Positions 1 to 11,330 of a DNA stretch of 64,000 nt are shown here, piece by piece; position 1 is the stretch's first letter; every line of letters begins with the position of its first letter. Made by a program: the position numbers and the translations under genes. The DNA comes from Okapia johnstoni (lineage: Eukaryota > Chordata > Mammalia > Artiodactyla > Giraffidae): assembly GCA_024291935.2 (NCBI GenBank), contig CM044321.1:65776985-65840984 (forward strand), read 5' to 3'. The notes below the pieces were generated by a model. It was not told where the DNA came from, ran no database searches, and saw only the letters and a list, made by a program, of their open reading frames with translations.

Positions 1-255
1 TGATGCATTTGGAGGGAATCGTGATAAGTTGAATAAGTCATACAGAGAAAGACAAGTACTGTATATATCACTTATGTGAGGAATCTCAAAAAATCCCCAC
101 AAACTAGGGAATAAAACAAAAAAGAAACAGACTCACAGACTCACAGGATACAGAGAACAAACTAGTGATTACCAGTGGGGAGGGACGGACAACATAGAGG
201 TAGACAGGGAGAGAGGGTTGTTAGGAGGTTATATGAAATCATATATATTAAACTT
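1..255 (+). mobile_element. Old L1 3' UTR fragment, cut by window start
   Basis: The stretch reads like the 3' untranslated end of a mid-age mammalian L1: a CATACAGAGAAAGACAAGTA-type motif at about 40-60, then a TATATCACTTATGTG-like run and the ACTAGTGATTACCAGTGGGG motif at 160-180. It is non-coding. The upstream part of the element lies outside the window. The subfamily (L1MA/MB-like) is a guess. Confidence 0.75.
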
Positions 256-314
256 CTGAAAATTGTCAGCCACTAAAGAATTTGAAGTATCTTCCATTCA
301 ATAAATTAAATAAA

Positions 315-405
315 TACCCTATTTCCAAATAAAGTCACATGTGCAAGTACTAAGGATTATGACATGGATATAATTTTCAATTCAACCCACTAAAACAACC
401 AATCC
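315..405 (-). mobile_element. Short MLT1-like LTR fragment
   Basis: The CCCTATTTCCAAATAAAGTC motif followed by an AATTCAACCCACTAAAACA end resembles the 5' end of an MLT1 (MaLR) LTR read in reverse. Only about 90 bases are recognisable, so the family call is tentative. Confidence 0.45.
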
Positions 406-1194
406 CATGTGGAAAAACAAGTTTTTGTGACGTCAAGGGGGCCAAAGACAATGAGACCCAAACTTGGGGTAAGTGTTCAAACTCATGGACTTAAGAGAAG
501 TAACAAATCTCTATTCAAAATAAAATGCTCTTTTGTACTCTCCATTCAGACTTCTTCTTAAAGCTGATGGAAATTCTTGTTTTTATATTTTTCTTCATGC
601 TGCATTTTTGTACTAGAATTTTTTTCATTAAATAGTTTAAAATGACAATGGTTTTTGGAAGTCTTGAATCATCATTAGTTTTTTCTTTTCCTTCGGCAGT
701 AAATCAAAGAAAAACAGAACATTGTCTGCTTTGTTTGCATACCTTTTCCTCTCTTTATTGAAATTTTATTCACTAGGTGAATTTACCCTGGACATTTCCA
801 TATTTTCAGTTAACTTTTATTTACAGTTTTGAAATAGGACTCTCTGAACCACGAAAAGGGCAAAAAATCAACTGAAGTTCTTTAATAATTACATAAAGCA
901 AATATGTGTATCTGCTTAATAGCTTAATAATATTAAGAACATTCACTGAGACCAAACTTTAATTTTACTTTAAGAACTTAAGAGATCTTTATAAGGGAAT
1001 TAAAGTGCTTTAAAGAGAAATTTGCATTTTGGCAACTTTTGTCTACAGGTCTCTCATCAGTAGGTGACAAACAACTTGGAATCTAACTTTATGTTTTTAG
1101 CGATATTTACAGTTGAAGAATATAAACAGAGATGTTTGAGAGAATTCAAATGTAGATTCTACATAACTGTTTAAATGTCTTCCCATGTTGTATA
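406..1194. other. No recognised feature; A+T-rich unique DNA
   Basis: I see no gene or confident repeat here. A palindromic TGACGTCA octamer (CRE/ATF-type site) lies at 428-435, without any promoter context that would support a function. Confidence 0.5.
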
Positions 1195-1520
1195 GTTGAA
1201 TTCATTCCAAAATATTCATCAAGTACCTGCTCTGAGTTGAGCACTGTTTTCAGGATATTGTGAACAGGTAGACTTGGTCCCGTTTTTCACAGGATGACAT
1301 TCTAGCAAGGAGGAGACAGACAATAAGTAAGCACCAGGATCATTTCAGACATTGATGAGCACCATAAAGACAATCACACATGGCAAAATGATTGAGGGTG
1401 GCACAAAGGTGTAAGGGGAGAGATGTGTGCGTTAACTAAAGTAATCAAGGGAGCCCTCCCTCAGGAGATGATGTTAGAATTGACACTGAAGAATGAAAAG
1501 GTACTTTTAATACTGCTGAA
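1195..1520 (-). mobile_element. L2 LINE 3' end, antisense
   Basis: The order of motifs matches the reverse complement of the L2 3' UTR: ATTCATCAAGTACCTGCTCTGAG, GAGCACTGTTTTCAGGATA, AACAGGTAGACTTGGTCC, then GGAGGAGACAGACAATAAGT. The copy is old and diverged. The BovB at 1538-1803 was inserted just downstream. Confidence 0.75.
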
Positions 1521-1537
1521 ATGGCTGGCATTGTTAT

Positions 1538-1803
1538 TCAGTTCAGTTCATTTGCAAAGTCACGGCCAACTCTTTGCGACCCTATGGACTGCAGCACACC
1601 AGGCTTCCCTGTCCACCACCAACTCTCAGAGCTTGCTCAAACTCATGTCCATCGAGTCAATGATGCCATCCAATCATCTCATCCTCTGTCATCCCCGTCT
1701 CCTCCTGCCTTCAATCTTTCCCAGCATCAGGGTCTTTTCTAAGGAGTCACTTCTTCGCCTCAGGTGGTCCAAGTCCTGGAGCTTCAGCTTCAGCATCAGT
1801 CCT
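1538..1803 (-). mobile_element. BovB LINE, 5'-truncated 3' end, antisense
   Basis: This is the reverse complement of the BovB 3' end. It starts with the CAGTTCAGTTCA tail and continues through the stretch encoding the C-terminal end of the BovB reverse transcriptase protein. A 7-base direct repeat TTGTTAT at 1531-1537 and 1804-1810 is a plausible target-site duplication and sets the limits. The coding frame is broken. Confidence 0.9.
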
Positions 1804-1830
1804 TTGTTATGAGCATTAGTCCTTTGTTAT
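1792..1830. repeat. 19-base tandem duplication at BovB junction
   Basis: Positions 1792-1810 and 1812-1830 are near-identical (one mismatch, AGCAT[C/T]AGTCCTTTGTTAT). The unit contains the last BovB bases plus the flanking target sequence, so it probably arose after insertion. Confidence 0.8.
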
Positions 1831-2545
1831 CAGGCACAGTTATTAGCAAGACCAAATTCATTCACTCTCGCAATGAGCACAAATATTCTAAAGGAAAAGA
1901 AATGATGCCAAATGCTTCAGGACAGGACTTGAAAGTAGAGAATGTTTCCAAGCTGATGATTCATCATAGATCTAGTGTGTATGGCCAGAAAACACATTAT
2001 ACGTATGGCCAGAAACCAGCAGGAAAGCATTCCAGACCCAGGCCTGTGGTCTTATGCCCAGACGCATTTTTACTGTGTAGATTCTGGGGATGTTAGCAGC
2101 ATGGACTTAGCAGCCAAGAGCAGTAAGTATGGGCTCGAACTGAAATCCTGGTGAAGCCTTTCTCCAGTCTGCCTTTTCCTGATCCACAGTCAGCACATAG
2201 TTGTTTATGATCAAACCTCTGTGGTCCCTAGGGCTTGGAGAAATTGACCTGAAAAAGCTTAAAAGGAGGAGGAGGATTTAAAACAGTCTAGAGACTGTTT
2301 GGTAGAGAGGCAAAAAACGGCTTTCCAATGTATTATCCCAGTCTCTGAGTGCTGCACCTCGATAGAACAGCCCAGCAGAATACCTACCTTGAAGTTATGG
2401 TCAGATTTTTAATTTGTATTGGAAGTCAAGCTTTGGATTCTATTCAAGACCAAACCAATGGTCACTTTAATTGCTGTTTTTATGTTTTTTGGTTCTCATT
2501 CTTCTTTTTTAAAAACCAATTATGTTCAGGTATAATTTACATGGG
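1831..2545. other. No gene; possibly diverged L2 continuation
   Basis: No convincing coding frame. The first part may continue the antisense L2 interrupted by the BovB insertion, but it is too diverged to be sure. A short TATGGCCAGAAA repeat occurs at about 1980 and 2004. Confidence 0.4.
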
Positions 2546-2755
2546 GTTTCCCAGGTGGCGCAGTGGTAAAGAATCTGCCTGCCAATGCAGGAGATGCAAT
2601 AGACACGGGAAGATCCCCTGGAGTAGGAAATGGCAACCAACTCCAGTATTTTTGCCTGAAAAATTCCATGAACAGAAGAGCCTAGTAGGCTACAGTCTAT
2701 GGGGGTCATGAAAAGTTGGACACGATGTAGTGACTGAACAACAACAACAACAACT
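2546..2755 (+). mobile_element. Bov-tA SINE
   Basis: A full-length tRNA-Glu-derived ruminant SINE. The head is GTTTCCCAGGTGGCGCAGTG at 2546. It is followed by the tRNA-like box region, the GATCCCCTGGAGTAGGAAAT junction to the BovB-derived part, and an (AAC)n tail at about 2737-2755. RNA polymerase III transcribes such elements and LINE proteins mobilise them. I did not find a clear target duplication. Confidence 0.93.
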
Positions 2756-2759
2756 AAGA

Positions 2760-3274
2760 AAACTAAGCCCCACACTCCTTTTCAGGGCTGCAGGCTGGAG
2801 ACCGGGTTTGGCACTGCTCTGGATGTTTGAGTGTAAATGATTCTATCTGATGTATCCTGAGGCAGTACATTTCCACCTTTGGCATTCTTCAAGGCACTCG
2901 TGCATTTTAAAATTAGCTAGAGTACACTGTCTACTTGACACATCCACTGTGTGTCTGACCCCACTAGGTAGGGAAGCCATTCAGGGACCGGTAGGTGTCA
3001 AGCCACATGGAAACCTCAAAGAAAAGAGATTTCTCTGTTTTAGTCTTATCGCCATTTTACTGGAGACCTGAGCCTTGAGGCTAGGACTGCTTAGTAGCCA
3101 GAGGCCTGTTTTTATTACAAACAGAAGCTTTGGCTGAAACATGCATGCTATGTCTCTGGGAAGTCGAGGCTAGACAAATGTTAGGTAGAAAATACTCCAT
3201 TACGCAATGTATTTCGGTCTTTATGGGGTGGCTCCTATTGCTTCCCTCATTCTGTAACCTCAATTTAGCCATTC
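2760..3274. other. No recognised feature
   Basis: Unique-looking sequence of moderate G+C. Short open frames (60-73 codons) show no recognisable protein character. Confidence 0.4.
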
Positions 3275-3800
3275 AGCCTGTCAACAAATACTTCCTGAGG
3301 GTATTGATTTGAGAACTAGGTGGTGTGGTGAAAACGCAGAAGTTCAAGAGTTGTGTTTGGCCTTTGCTTGCCTTTTTGGGCTCAGGGCCTACCTAGATGC
3401 CTAGTAGGCACAATGCTCAAATTCATGTGTCAAATAAAGGAATACATTTAGCAGTGAATAAGACAGAAATAGCTCTTTGCCTCAACAAGTTTACTGGCCC
3501 TCGTTAGAAAAGTTTTAAAACTTGGCAGGAAAAATCAGGCCACAGCAATCTCTGCAGTTTAGTTTTACCCTACTTTAGTCTTTTGCTTTAATCTTTAATA
3601 CTATAGTATCCTTTAATTTCCCATTTTAGACCCTTGACCAGAAATTCTAAATGCTTCTTCCTAAAGTTGGAAATAGAAAATACTATTTCAGGCCGGAATG
3701 ATCAGGGAAGGTTTCTCTGAAGGTGGGGAGAAGCATGCAATCTGGGAAGGTGGCACTGCAAATTGAAGTAGATGATACAAATAGAAGTCCAGAGGCAGAG
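3275..3800 (-). mobile_element. Diverged L2 LINE, antisense
   Basis: CAACAAATACTTCCTGAGGG at the start, GCAGTGAATAAGACAGAAAT at about 3452 and GATCAGGGAAGGTTTCTCTG at about 3702 occur in the order expected for the reverse complement of the L2 3' UTR, with interruptions. Similarity is patchy. Confidence 0.5.
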
Positions 3801-3847
3801 AGGCTGAAATCGATAAAAATAGGATTTTGTGATAATACAGGGCTTTT

Positions 3848-4165
3848 CTTTATTAGAGTGCTTTTGATAATCAGTTGGTGTATTGTATGGGTTTGCTTCT
3901 GGGTTCTCTGTTTTTTTCCATTGATCTATGTGTGCTTAGCCTCTGCCAATTATCTTGACTCTATGTAGTAAGACTTAAAATCAGGTAATTTCTCCAACTT
4001 GATTCTTATTTTTCAAAACTATTTTATCTATTCTATATTCTGTTCCTTTGCATATGAATTTTAGAAGGTTATCTGTGCCTATAAAAAACCTTGCTGAATT
4101 TTAATAGGAATTGCACTAACTGTACAGATCAATTTGGAGTTAAAAGTATTTTTATATATGTGAAA
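3848..4165 (-). mobile_element. Old L1 ORF2 fragment, antisense
   Basis: Matches the reverse complement of L1 ORF2: a GGGTTTGCTTCTGGGTTCTC-type run, CCATTGATCTATGTGTG, CATATGAATTTTAGAAGG and TTTTAATAGGAATTGCACTA occur in the correct order. Heavily decayed, with no open frame. Confidence 0.75.
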
Positions 4166-4537
4166 TCATTTTATCTTCCGGAAAACCATGGTAAAGTTCT
4201 GACAATGACAACACACACACACACGTAAATTCCAACGATATTTGGGTGTCTCCACCAAGTGAAGCCGTAACGAATCCAGGAAGCTTTTTTGCAACAGGAG
4301 TGACCCAGAAGTACCAGGCAGGGGTGCAATGTCACATCCCAGGTAAGATGTCAATATAACAATGTCAAAAGGTGACCCTGCTCACTTGATGGGGCTTTAT
4401 CAGGCAAATTCTACCCTAGCAGCTCACAGCGAATCTTCCTCAGACTAAGATAACCATTGGAAATGGCAATCTTCTTTCTTTACCTTGGCTTATAATTTTC
4501 TTTGAATTACATGAAAGTCATTCATTTATAACAGTTT
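4166..4537. other. Unassigned; short (AC)n at 4210-4224
   Basis: A short AC dinucleotide run lies at about 4210-4224. Otherwise I see no gene or family I can name. Confidence 0.4.
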
Positions 4538-4547
4538 ATGGTAGAGC

Positions 4548-4767
4548 AGGACTTCCCTGGTGGCTCAGACAGTAAAGAATCTGCCCGCAGTGTGGGAGAC
4601 CTGGGTTCAATCCCTGGGTTGAGAAGATCCCCTGGAGGAGAGCATGGCAACCCACTCCAGTATTCTTGCCTGGAGAATCCCCTTGGACAGGGGAGCCTGG
4701 CAGGCTACAGTCCATGCGGTTGCAAAGAGTTGGACACAACTGAGCGACTAAGCACAGCACACAGCAC
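4548..4767 (+). mobile_element. Bov-tA SINE with near-perfect TSD
   Basis: Complete Bov-tA: head ACTTCCCTGGTGGCTCAGAC, GGTTCAATCCC box-B-like segment, BovB-related part and AGCACAGCAC tail. ATGGTAGAGC at 4538-4547 and ATGGTAGGGC at 4768-4777 form a 10-base target duplication with one mismatch. Confidence 0.95.
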
Positions 4768-4997
4768 ATGGTAGGGCCGTGCTCTGAGATTCCAAATCCA
4801 TGAATGAAAACAAAACAAAACTGAAGCATGGCAAAATGGCATACCACTAAATTTACTGTTTCAAACTAATGCAAAGCACTGAAAACTCAGTTACATGACA
4901 GCCTAATAATCTTACTGGCATTTTATTATTATTTAATAATTACTAACATCATTCAATATTTAGTTATTGTGATCTGTAATAAAAGGGACAATAGCAC

Positions 4998-5625
4998 TGA
5001 GGGAATATAAAATGCTGCAGCCTCTATGGAAAACAGTATGGGGTTTTCTTCAAAAATTAAAAATAGAATTACCATATGATCCAGCTATCCCACTTCTGGG
5101 TATAGCCAAAGGGACTGAAAGCAAGAATTGAAGAGATATTTGCATGCCCATGTTCAAATACAGCATTGTTCACAGTAGCCAAGAGATGCAACCCAAATGG
5201 CCATAGATAGATGAACTGATAAACAGAATAGCATATACACACAACAGAATATCATCTAGCCTTAAAGAAGAAAAAATCTTATAAACGCTACAAATTCTGC
5301 TTCATGAATTTTGAATATATTATGCTAAATGAAATAATTCAGTCACAAAAAGATAAATACTGTAGGAGTTCCCATATATGAGGTATCTAATGTGGTCAAA
5401 GTCACAGAAATAGAAAGTAGAAGGGTGGTTGCCAGGGGCTGGATGGAGTGGGGAATGGGAAATACTGTTCAAGGGATATCGAATTTCAGTTTTGCAAAAT
5501 AAAAAATTCTAGAAATGTAATTTCACAACAGTGTGACTATAGTTAACACCAATGAGCTGCACACTTATAAGTGGTTAGGAGAATAAATGTTATGCTGTGT
5601 GTTTTACCACAATTAAAAAAAAAGG
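4998..5625 (+). mobile_element. L1 3' UTR (L1MB-like) with poly(A)
   Basis: Contiguous L1 3' end: GGAAAACAGTATGGGGTTTT, CCATATGATCCAGCTATCCC, TTCACAGTAGCCAAGAGATG, GGTTGCCAGGGGCTGGATGG, then GTTTTACCACAATT and an A-run at 5613-5622. The order and sense orientation are those of mid-age L1 3' regions. It is 5'-truncated and contains only the last codons of ORF2, degenerate. Confidence 0.88.
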
Positions 5626-7184
5626 ACAATTTTAGCTATACTGAGATCCAGTATAAGAAAGAGGATTGCATGTTTAGCTTTTAAAGATTGTTATCTCCTT
5701 ATAGATTGAGTCTTGGTGCAGACTGGACAAAGATTATTTCTGAATTTGTATTGGAGATTCATGCTAAACATGCATTACTATGTGTAGAGCCTAAAAGGGA
5801 GAGTTATTTAAAATAGATTAAATGATGTGGAATAAAACTTCCAAAAGCTGTAATTGGAAGTGTCAGAAACACTAGCTTTGAAACAAGTAACATTTAATCA
5901 CATAGATTATACAGAAGCATGAATTTTTGTAGATTGTTTTCTTCAATCAAATTTACATTTTAATCTGCTGAGACTGTTCATCACTTTTGGCTGTCTGGTA
6001 CCAAACAGCTTGTCAGAACTTATAAATGCAAACCGCCTACATTAGAAACAGGACTTTGCCTTTAAGTACAAAGATAATGCAAGTTTAATTAGTTTTTTCA
6101 AGACTGCAAGTGTCTTCAAGATGCTTCAAGATAGCATGCGTCTGAGAGTGGTGAGATTAAAAATAAAGGGCATGTGTCTATTGATACTTCTTCAGACACT
6201 AAAAATTTTAAATCATCATTATTTATGCCCATAAAACACTGTTAAGAGCCACCAAAATGTAAAACTTTTCATAATTGGACACTCGCCAACGGAAAAATTT
6301 TGACAGGACATAAACTGTGTGGATGACACAGGGAAACCAGGAGTTAATCAGGTGCTCTCTTCAAAGGCTGGGCTGGGAGACGGCAGTGATGGTCATTTTG
6401 GAGGATCTGCTAGATAGGAGGGTCCCAGGATAAAAAGAACCCATAGAGCTGCAGATTCAGGCAGTTCTCTTAGCTATGTCTTACATCACCATTTCCCTTC
6501 ACAGTTGTCCAGGAAATGGTTTTCAGTATCATCAAGTTCTAGAGCAACTCAGGATTTTACCTGTATCATAGAGGGCTGTTCATGCTGTTTTTTTCAATGA
6601 AGTACAGCTGCCTTTAGTTGCTGAGGTCACACTAACAAATTCTAGTTTATTACATAGGTATTTATTTGTACTCTCTTTCACGACACAAATGCTACCAGTA
6701 CAAATGTCATAAGAGAGAAGATTTGAAAACTGGGTAAGTCTTTTACAAAGACAGAACCATCCCAAAACATGTATATTTGGCCAGCAATTAAAGTAACACC
6801 CAGATCAACGTCACAGTGATTAAACATTTTACCAAACTATGCTGGTTATACATTTCCAAAAAGATGCTGCAATGGGGGAAAGTAATCTTCAAAAATTATA
6901 TTAAAAAAAAAGGAAAAAATGTTGTAATGGGTTTAAGTTTATTTACACACAGTCAAGGCACAGAAATTCAACCTAAATTGCTACTGTTGTTTTTGGTGGA
7001 TGAGAAAGTAATTTCTCGAGATCGGCCAACGAGGAGACTATAATATCACCAACAAGCATGCTCTGACAATCTCCCTGTGAAGTATCATGTTACCGCTTGA
7101 GTGATGCAAACCCCTGTCCTCCACAGAGAGCGGTATTTGCCCCAAAAAATCAGAGAAAAAGTATCATGAAGATTCAAAGGAAGA
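5626..7184. other. About 1.5 kb unassigned A+T-rich DNA
   Basis: No repeat I can name and no frame longer than 75 codons. Nothing suggests an exon. Confidence 0.45.
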
Positions 7185-7186
7185 AT

Positions 7187-7441
7187 TGTTGTTGTTGTTG
7201 TTGTTGTTCAGTCAATAAATCGTGTCTGACTCTTTGCAACCCAGTGAACTGCAGCACACCAGGCTTCCCTGTCCTTCACCATCTCCCAGAGTTTGCTCAA
7301 ACTCATGTCCATTGAGTCAGTGATGCCATCCAAACATCTCATCCTATGTCACCCCCTTCTCCTCTTGCCCTCAATTTTTCCCAGCATCACGGTCTTTTCC
7401 AATGAGTCAGCTCTTCACATCAGGGGGCCAAAATATTGGAG
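7187..7441 (-). mobile_element. BovB 3' fragment with (GTT)n tail, antisense
   Basis: A (GTT)n run at 7187-7208, which is the element's (AAC)n tail in reverse, leads into the reverse complement of the BovB 3' end through CAGGGGGCCAAAATATTGGAG. The BovB sequence stops abruptly near 7441 and is joined to Bov-A sequence in the opposite orientation. Confidence 0.85.
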
Positions 7442-7497
7442 AAGGGAATGGCAAGCCACTTCAGTATTCTTGTCTTGAGAACCCCGTGAACGAACAT
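7437..7497 (+). mobile_element. Bov-A SINE fragment fused to BovB
   Basis: GGAGAAGGGAATGGCAAGCC through CCCCGTGAAC is the middle of the Bov-A monomer, only about 60 bases long. The GGAG at the junction is shared by both elements. Confidence 0.8.
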
Positions 7498-9099
7498 ATT
7501 GGAAAAAAACAAAACAAAAAACGAATTCAGTCTTGGTTGCCTTGAATCTAAGGCGTTTATGGGCCATCCAAGTAGAAATGTAAAGAAAAAGCTTAAATAT
7601 GCACATCCAGCATTCACAAAGATCTAGACAGGAGATGTGGGCTTCAGTGTAACAGAGGTAATTGACGTTGCCACAGTGGATGAGATGAGCAAGGAAAACT
7701 ACGCAGTGTGAAAAGAGAGGCCATAAAGAAAAAAACCCCACATGCTGGAGTTTGGGTTTTCCAGGATGTGTCCTCTGAGACAGAGCTGTGTGCTCAAGAT
7801 GTTCACTGAGGAATGAGTGCACTTGGAATGCACACCTGCAGGAGTGTGGAGGAAGCAGGGTTAGGCAAAGGGAGAGGCTGAGCTGCATTGCCGCCCCCAA
7901 GAGGGTCTCTCAGGTGGAACAACCTATCGGAACTGTCCTTTATTCGGCCACTATAACCAGCCCTTTATATCCTGCCTTAGTCAGTCATTGGATATGCGTC
8001 CTGGAAAGGGCACAGATCCTATGTGAGAGCACAGCCGAGGTGACACCAGGCTGAGCTGAAAGCTGTCTCTTGTCTGTACTCACAGCTGCTATGACAGCAA
8101 GTCCCCCGCATAGGCGATCTGGGCAGCATGGCTCTGTGTCCACGATACCGAGAAATGCAGACGTGTATGAGTGAGCAGATAAAGAGAAGCCAGAGCTTTG
8201 AAGTTTGAAAGACTGGGTAGAAAAGCAATAGGACCCAGCTCCTGCTGGGTTGGGAAGATGTTGAGAAAAAGGAGGGAGTTGTCAACAGTGTGAAGAGCTA
8301 TTTTAATAACACATGTAAAATAAGGACCATCAAGTGTAGATGACTGTCAAGAGTTTACATCTCTCAGAAGGGGTGTAGGCTTTAAGAAGACATAGTTTTT
8401 AACATGAAGCTGAAGGACTAAATGGTCCAAAAGTGGCATGGAGTAGAAAACAGCTGCTTGATGACAAATCAAGGGATCAAATCCTCTCACAACAGATGCT
8501 GAAGGGTCCTCTCAACCTCTAAGAGCAGCCAGAGGCAGGCAAGTAAACCAAGACTGGCCAATCAGCCTCTCTCAAGACTTGGAATCTCAATCAGTGATCC
8601 AAAACTAATTACAATAAATGACTGGTCTTGGCTCATCCCAGTAATAGATTTTGAGTGAGAATGACCTGCCTCTCTTGTCAGTGATACCTGTGGCAGGTCC
8701 CGGCCTCTGCTTTATATTTGGTTCTTCTACCTTCCTTGGGATTCTGTATAGTCTTTATTTAATAAAGAGTTAAACAAACAAACAAAAATCATCCAATATC
8801 CATTTCTGCTGCTTTCAACCAAAGAATCCCAACTGATATCACAGACATCTCCCTTCTAATGGAGAGAGAAATACAAAAATCACCGATACAGAGAGATTTC
8901 AAACCTAAGTCCCGAAGTGTAAGTCATTGGGGCAGACATTCCAAATTGCAGATATTGGTTTGTGACAGAGCTGTTTTCCATATGGACTCTGTGGTGTAGA
9001 AAGAAGGATTTAAGTGCTTGATGATGGCTAACGATTGTCCTGAGAATAGAGAAGAAATCAAATACAACATGCAACTGAAATTCAAAAAGGAACAAGGTC
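7498..9099. other. Unassigned; G+C-richer block at 7750-8280
   Basis: No gene recognised. The block at about 7750-8110 (CTGAGACAGAGCTGTGTGC, then CTTTATATCCTGCC) has the compositional look of an ancient LTR, but I cannot name a family. The longest frame here, 161 codons on the minus strand at 7415-7900, runs into the SINE/BovB chimera and has no recognisable domain. Confidence 0.4.
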
Positions 9100-9240
9100 C
9101 TTGTCATAAGAGGAGGACAAGATAAGTGCTATAGAACTCTGAGGAAAGAGACTTCCTACAGTTGAAGAAGCCAAGGAGGCAACTTAAGGAGACAACATTG
9201 AACCAGATCATTAAAAGAATTCATAGCTGGGGGTGGGGGG
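9100..9240 (-). mobile_element. Possible L2 fragment, antisense
   Basis: The AAGATAAGTGCTATAGAAC motif and the following purine-rich text resemble the reversed L2 3' UTR. Short and diverged. Confidence 0.35.
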
Positions 9241-9640
9241 CAAGATGAGCAAGTTAAATCAGAGAGGTGTGAAATTATAGACTCTGAGTAGTTGGTAATT
9301 CAGCTTTGCTATTGATAAATTTTAGAGTCAGTGATGAGGAGATGTGGAAAGTCAAGTTTGGAAAAGCACTTTATTGGTAGAACTAGGAGACAAAGTTTAT
9401 CACCAGTGTCTACTCTAACCATCAGGTGGTGTGTGTGGAGTACACTAGACAGGTACAGGACTTCTTATAGCATTCTACTTGTTGAACTATCTGGTTTTCA
9501 GTTGGATCTACTGATTTTAGGTAGCTAGCTTTAACAAATCAATGAGATTCCTTCCTCATGACTTGCTAGATGCCTTTGAGAGGTTTTAAGAAAGCATGGC
9601 ATGGTTAATGTTATGTTTTGTCTTGCCCTCTCTGGCATCC
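9241..9640. other. No recognised feature
   Basis: Unique-looking sequence. It includes a short G-run at about 9231-9240. Confidence 0.4.
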
Positions 9641-9730
9641 ATTGAAATAGGACACCATATCCAAGAAGTGCCTAGTGTGTAACAGGCACAGAGTAGGTGT
9701 TTGGTAAACAGCAGTTCCTTTCACCATTAC
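9641..9730 (+). mobile_element. L2/MIR-type 3' tail
   Basis: AGTGCCTAGTGTGTAACAGG followed by AGTAGGTGTTTGGTAAACA matches the conserved 3' tail shared by L2 and MIR. Too short to tell which. Confidence 0.55.
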
Positions 9731-9989
9731 TTCTATCATTAATGCCTTGGTGACGTCTTCATGAATCCTACTTTTCTTCAATTATCATTCTTGTCCTAGT
9801 CTAGAAAATTTGTTACCATTTCCAAAATATCTGATTTAAAATTTGGAAATCAAACTTGACACAATCTTCTGTGGAAGCAGAATAAGTAAGTGGCTCTTCA
9901 CAGCCATGATTGGTAATAAATATGTAACATGGTCCATAAATTCAGGGTGCAAAAGATGTAACTTTTGTTTTCTAAAATTCACCTTAATT

Positions 9990-10070
9990 GTAACCCTGTT
10001 TCCATCAGTCCGTGGCATGTGGTCGATATTCAATAACTGCTTGTTGAATGAGTGTATGTATGAAGGAATA
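9990..10070 (+). mobile_element. L2 3' end
   Basis: GTGGCATGTGGTCGATATTC followed by AATAACTGCTTGTTGAATGA is the terminal L2 signature (NGTGCTCAATAAATRTTTGTTGAATGA-like). Confidence 0.55.
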
Positions 10071-11055
10071 CATGAATTTGTTAGAATAAACCTCAGCAAG
10101 TCCATCTTCCTACCTATTCCATTAACGCTCTCTGACAATGAATTATCCAACTTTGTAAACAATCCTGCCATTTTTTCCTCCTTGAAAATATATTGACATC
10201 TCACTGAAGCTGTATTCAACAAGAAACCATGTGTTCTAGTCTTCTAATTGAGTTTGGATTTTAAATATCCTATTCTATTGTCAGATCATAAATTACAATT
10301 CTTGTTTTAGGAAATATGGTCACTGTATATGATTTCAGTATTACTTTCATACCTAGTTTATCCTCAACACTTGTGGTTTTCTTTCCGCCTTTTTCAATCT
10401 CTAACACTTTGGAAGAAAATGAGGAGAGATGCTGTCCATGAATGAATGTAGTAGAGAGCAGGAGAAAGAGATATCCTAAAAGCATCCTGAAAGGCAGTTT
10501 TTGTAGCACTGAACATGACCTGGCTATGCAGGTAAATGGGTCAACTACCTGTGTAAACTGTGGATCAGCAGGGAGAGTATGAGTCAAAGAGTCAGCCCAG
10601 GATACTGAGCTGCTACTATCTGCAGTGATGAATGCTGTACCCAAGTCATGAGTCCAACTGGGCAAACATAGATTGATAGTTACACACCTCAACATGTATG
10701 ACCTGTATCTGTGGCTTTTATCAGCCTTTGATTTGGAGATATCCAATAATAGAGATAATCAAGGCCTTGCAAAGCCAGAAATATGGAACCAAAGTGAAGC
10801 ATTTAAGTTGGGGATGGTTTTAAATCAAGCTTTTTTGTCTATCATCACTCTGCCATGAAGTTCAGTACTATGCTTTTTAAATATGTGTGAATTGCAAGTG
10901 GCTTTCCACACACCTCTCCATTTCCACTCATCAGGAGACAGACACTCTCCCCAGGTTCTTCTGGTTCATTCCAAACAGCCTGAGAGCAGATGTCTCAGAT
11001 TTGAAGTGTTGAAAGTTAAATTTGCAACTTCAAGGACCTCAAGGTTACAATCTTC
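10071..11055. other. About 1 kb unassigned
   Basis: Several overlapping frames of 60-158 codons occur on both strands, none with protein-like character or similarity I recognise. No repeat named. Confidence 0.45.
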
Positions 11056-11330
11056 AGAAACTCATTTTTCTTTGAGATATAATCATGACACGTATTAAAT
11101 GGCAACCCACTCCAGTATTCTTGCCTGGAGAATCCCAGGGACAGAGGAGCCTGGTGGGCTGCCGTCTATAGGGTCGCACAGAGTTGGACACTACTGAAGC
11201 GACTTAGCAGCAGCAGCAGCAGCAGCAGGACATGTATTATCCCAAAGTTACAACTGTGGACAGAGGTTCCAAGAGGTGACAGTAATTTCCCAGTGTCACT
11301 GAGAGAGGTAAAGGGCCTAAACTCTACCTA
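11056..11330 (-). mobile_element. MIR SINE, antisense, split by a Bov-A insertion
   Basis: Removing the Bov-A at 11098-11228 joins ACACGTATTA to TCCCAAAGTTACAACTGTGG and AGAGGTTCCAAGAGGTGACA, which follows the reverse MIR core (TATTATCCCCATTTTACAGATGAGG order). Diverged, as expected for MIR. Confidence 0.6.
11098..11228 (+). mobile_element. Bov-A monomer with (CAG)n tail
   Basis: ATGGCAACCCACTCCAGTAT to GAAGCGACTTAG, then a (CAG)n run at 11208-11228. GACACGTATTA at 11087-11097 and GACATGTATTA at 11229-11239 are an 11-base target duplication with one mismatch, so the boundaries are firm. Confidence 0.93.

Noticed and set aside
2546..2620. tRNA-like head of Bov-tA as a tRNA gene
   Set aside because: Bov-tA heads derive from tRNA-Glu but lack a foldable cloverleaf and are followed by the SINE body. 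The same applies to all other copies.
7415..7900. 161-codon minus-strand open frame
   Set aside because: It begins in unassigned sequence, ends inside the Bov-A/BovB chimera, is Phe/Leu/Cys-rich low-information sequence and has no domain.
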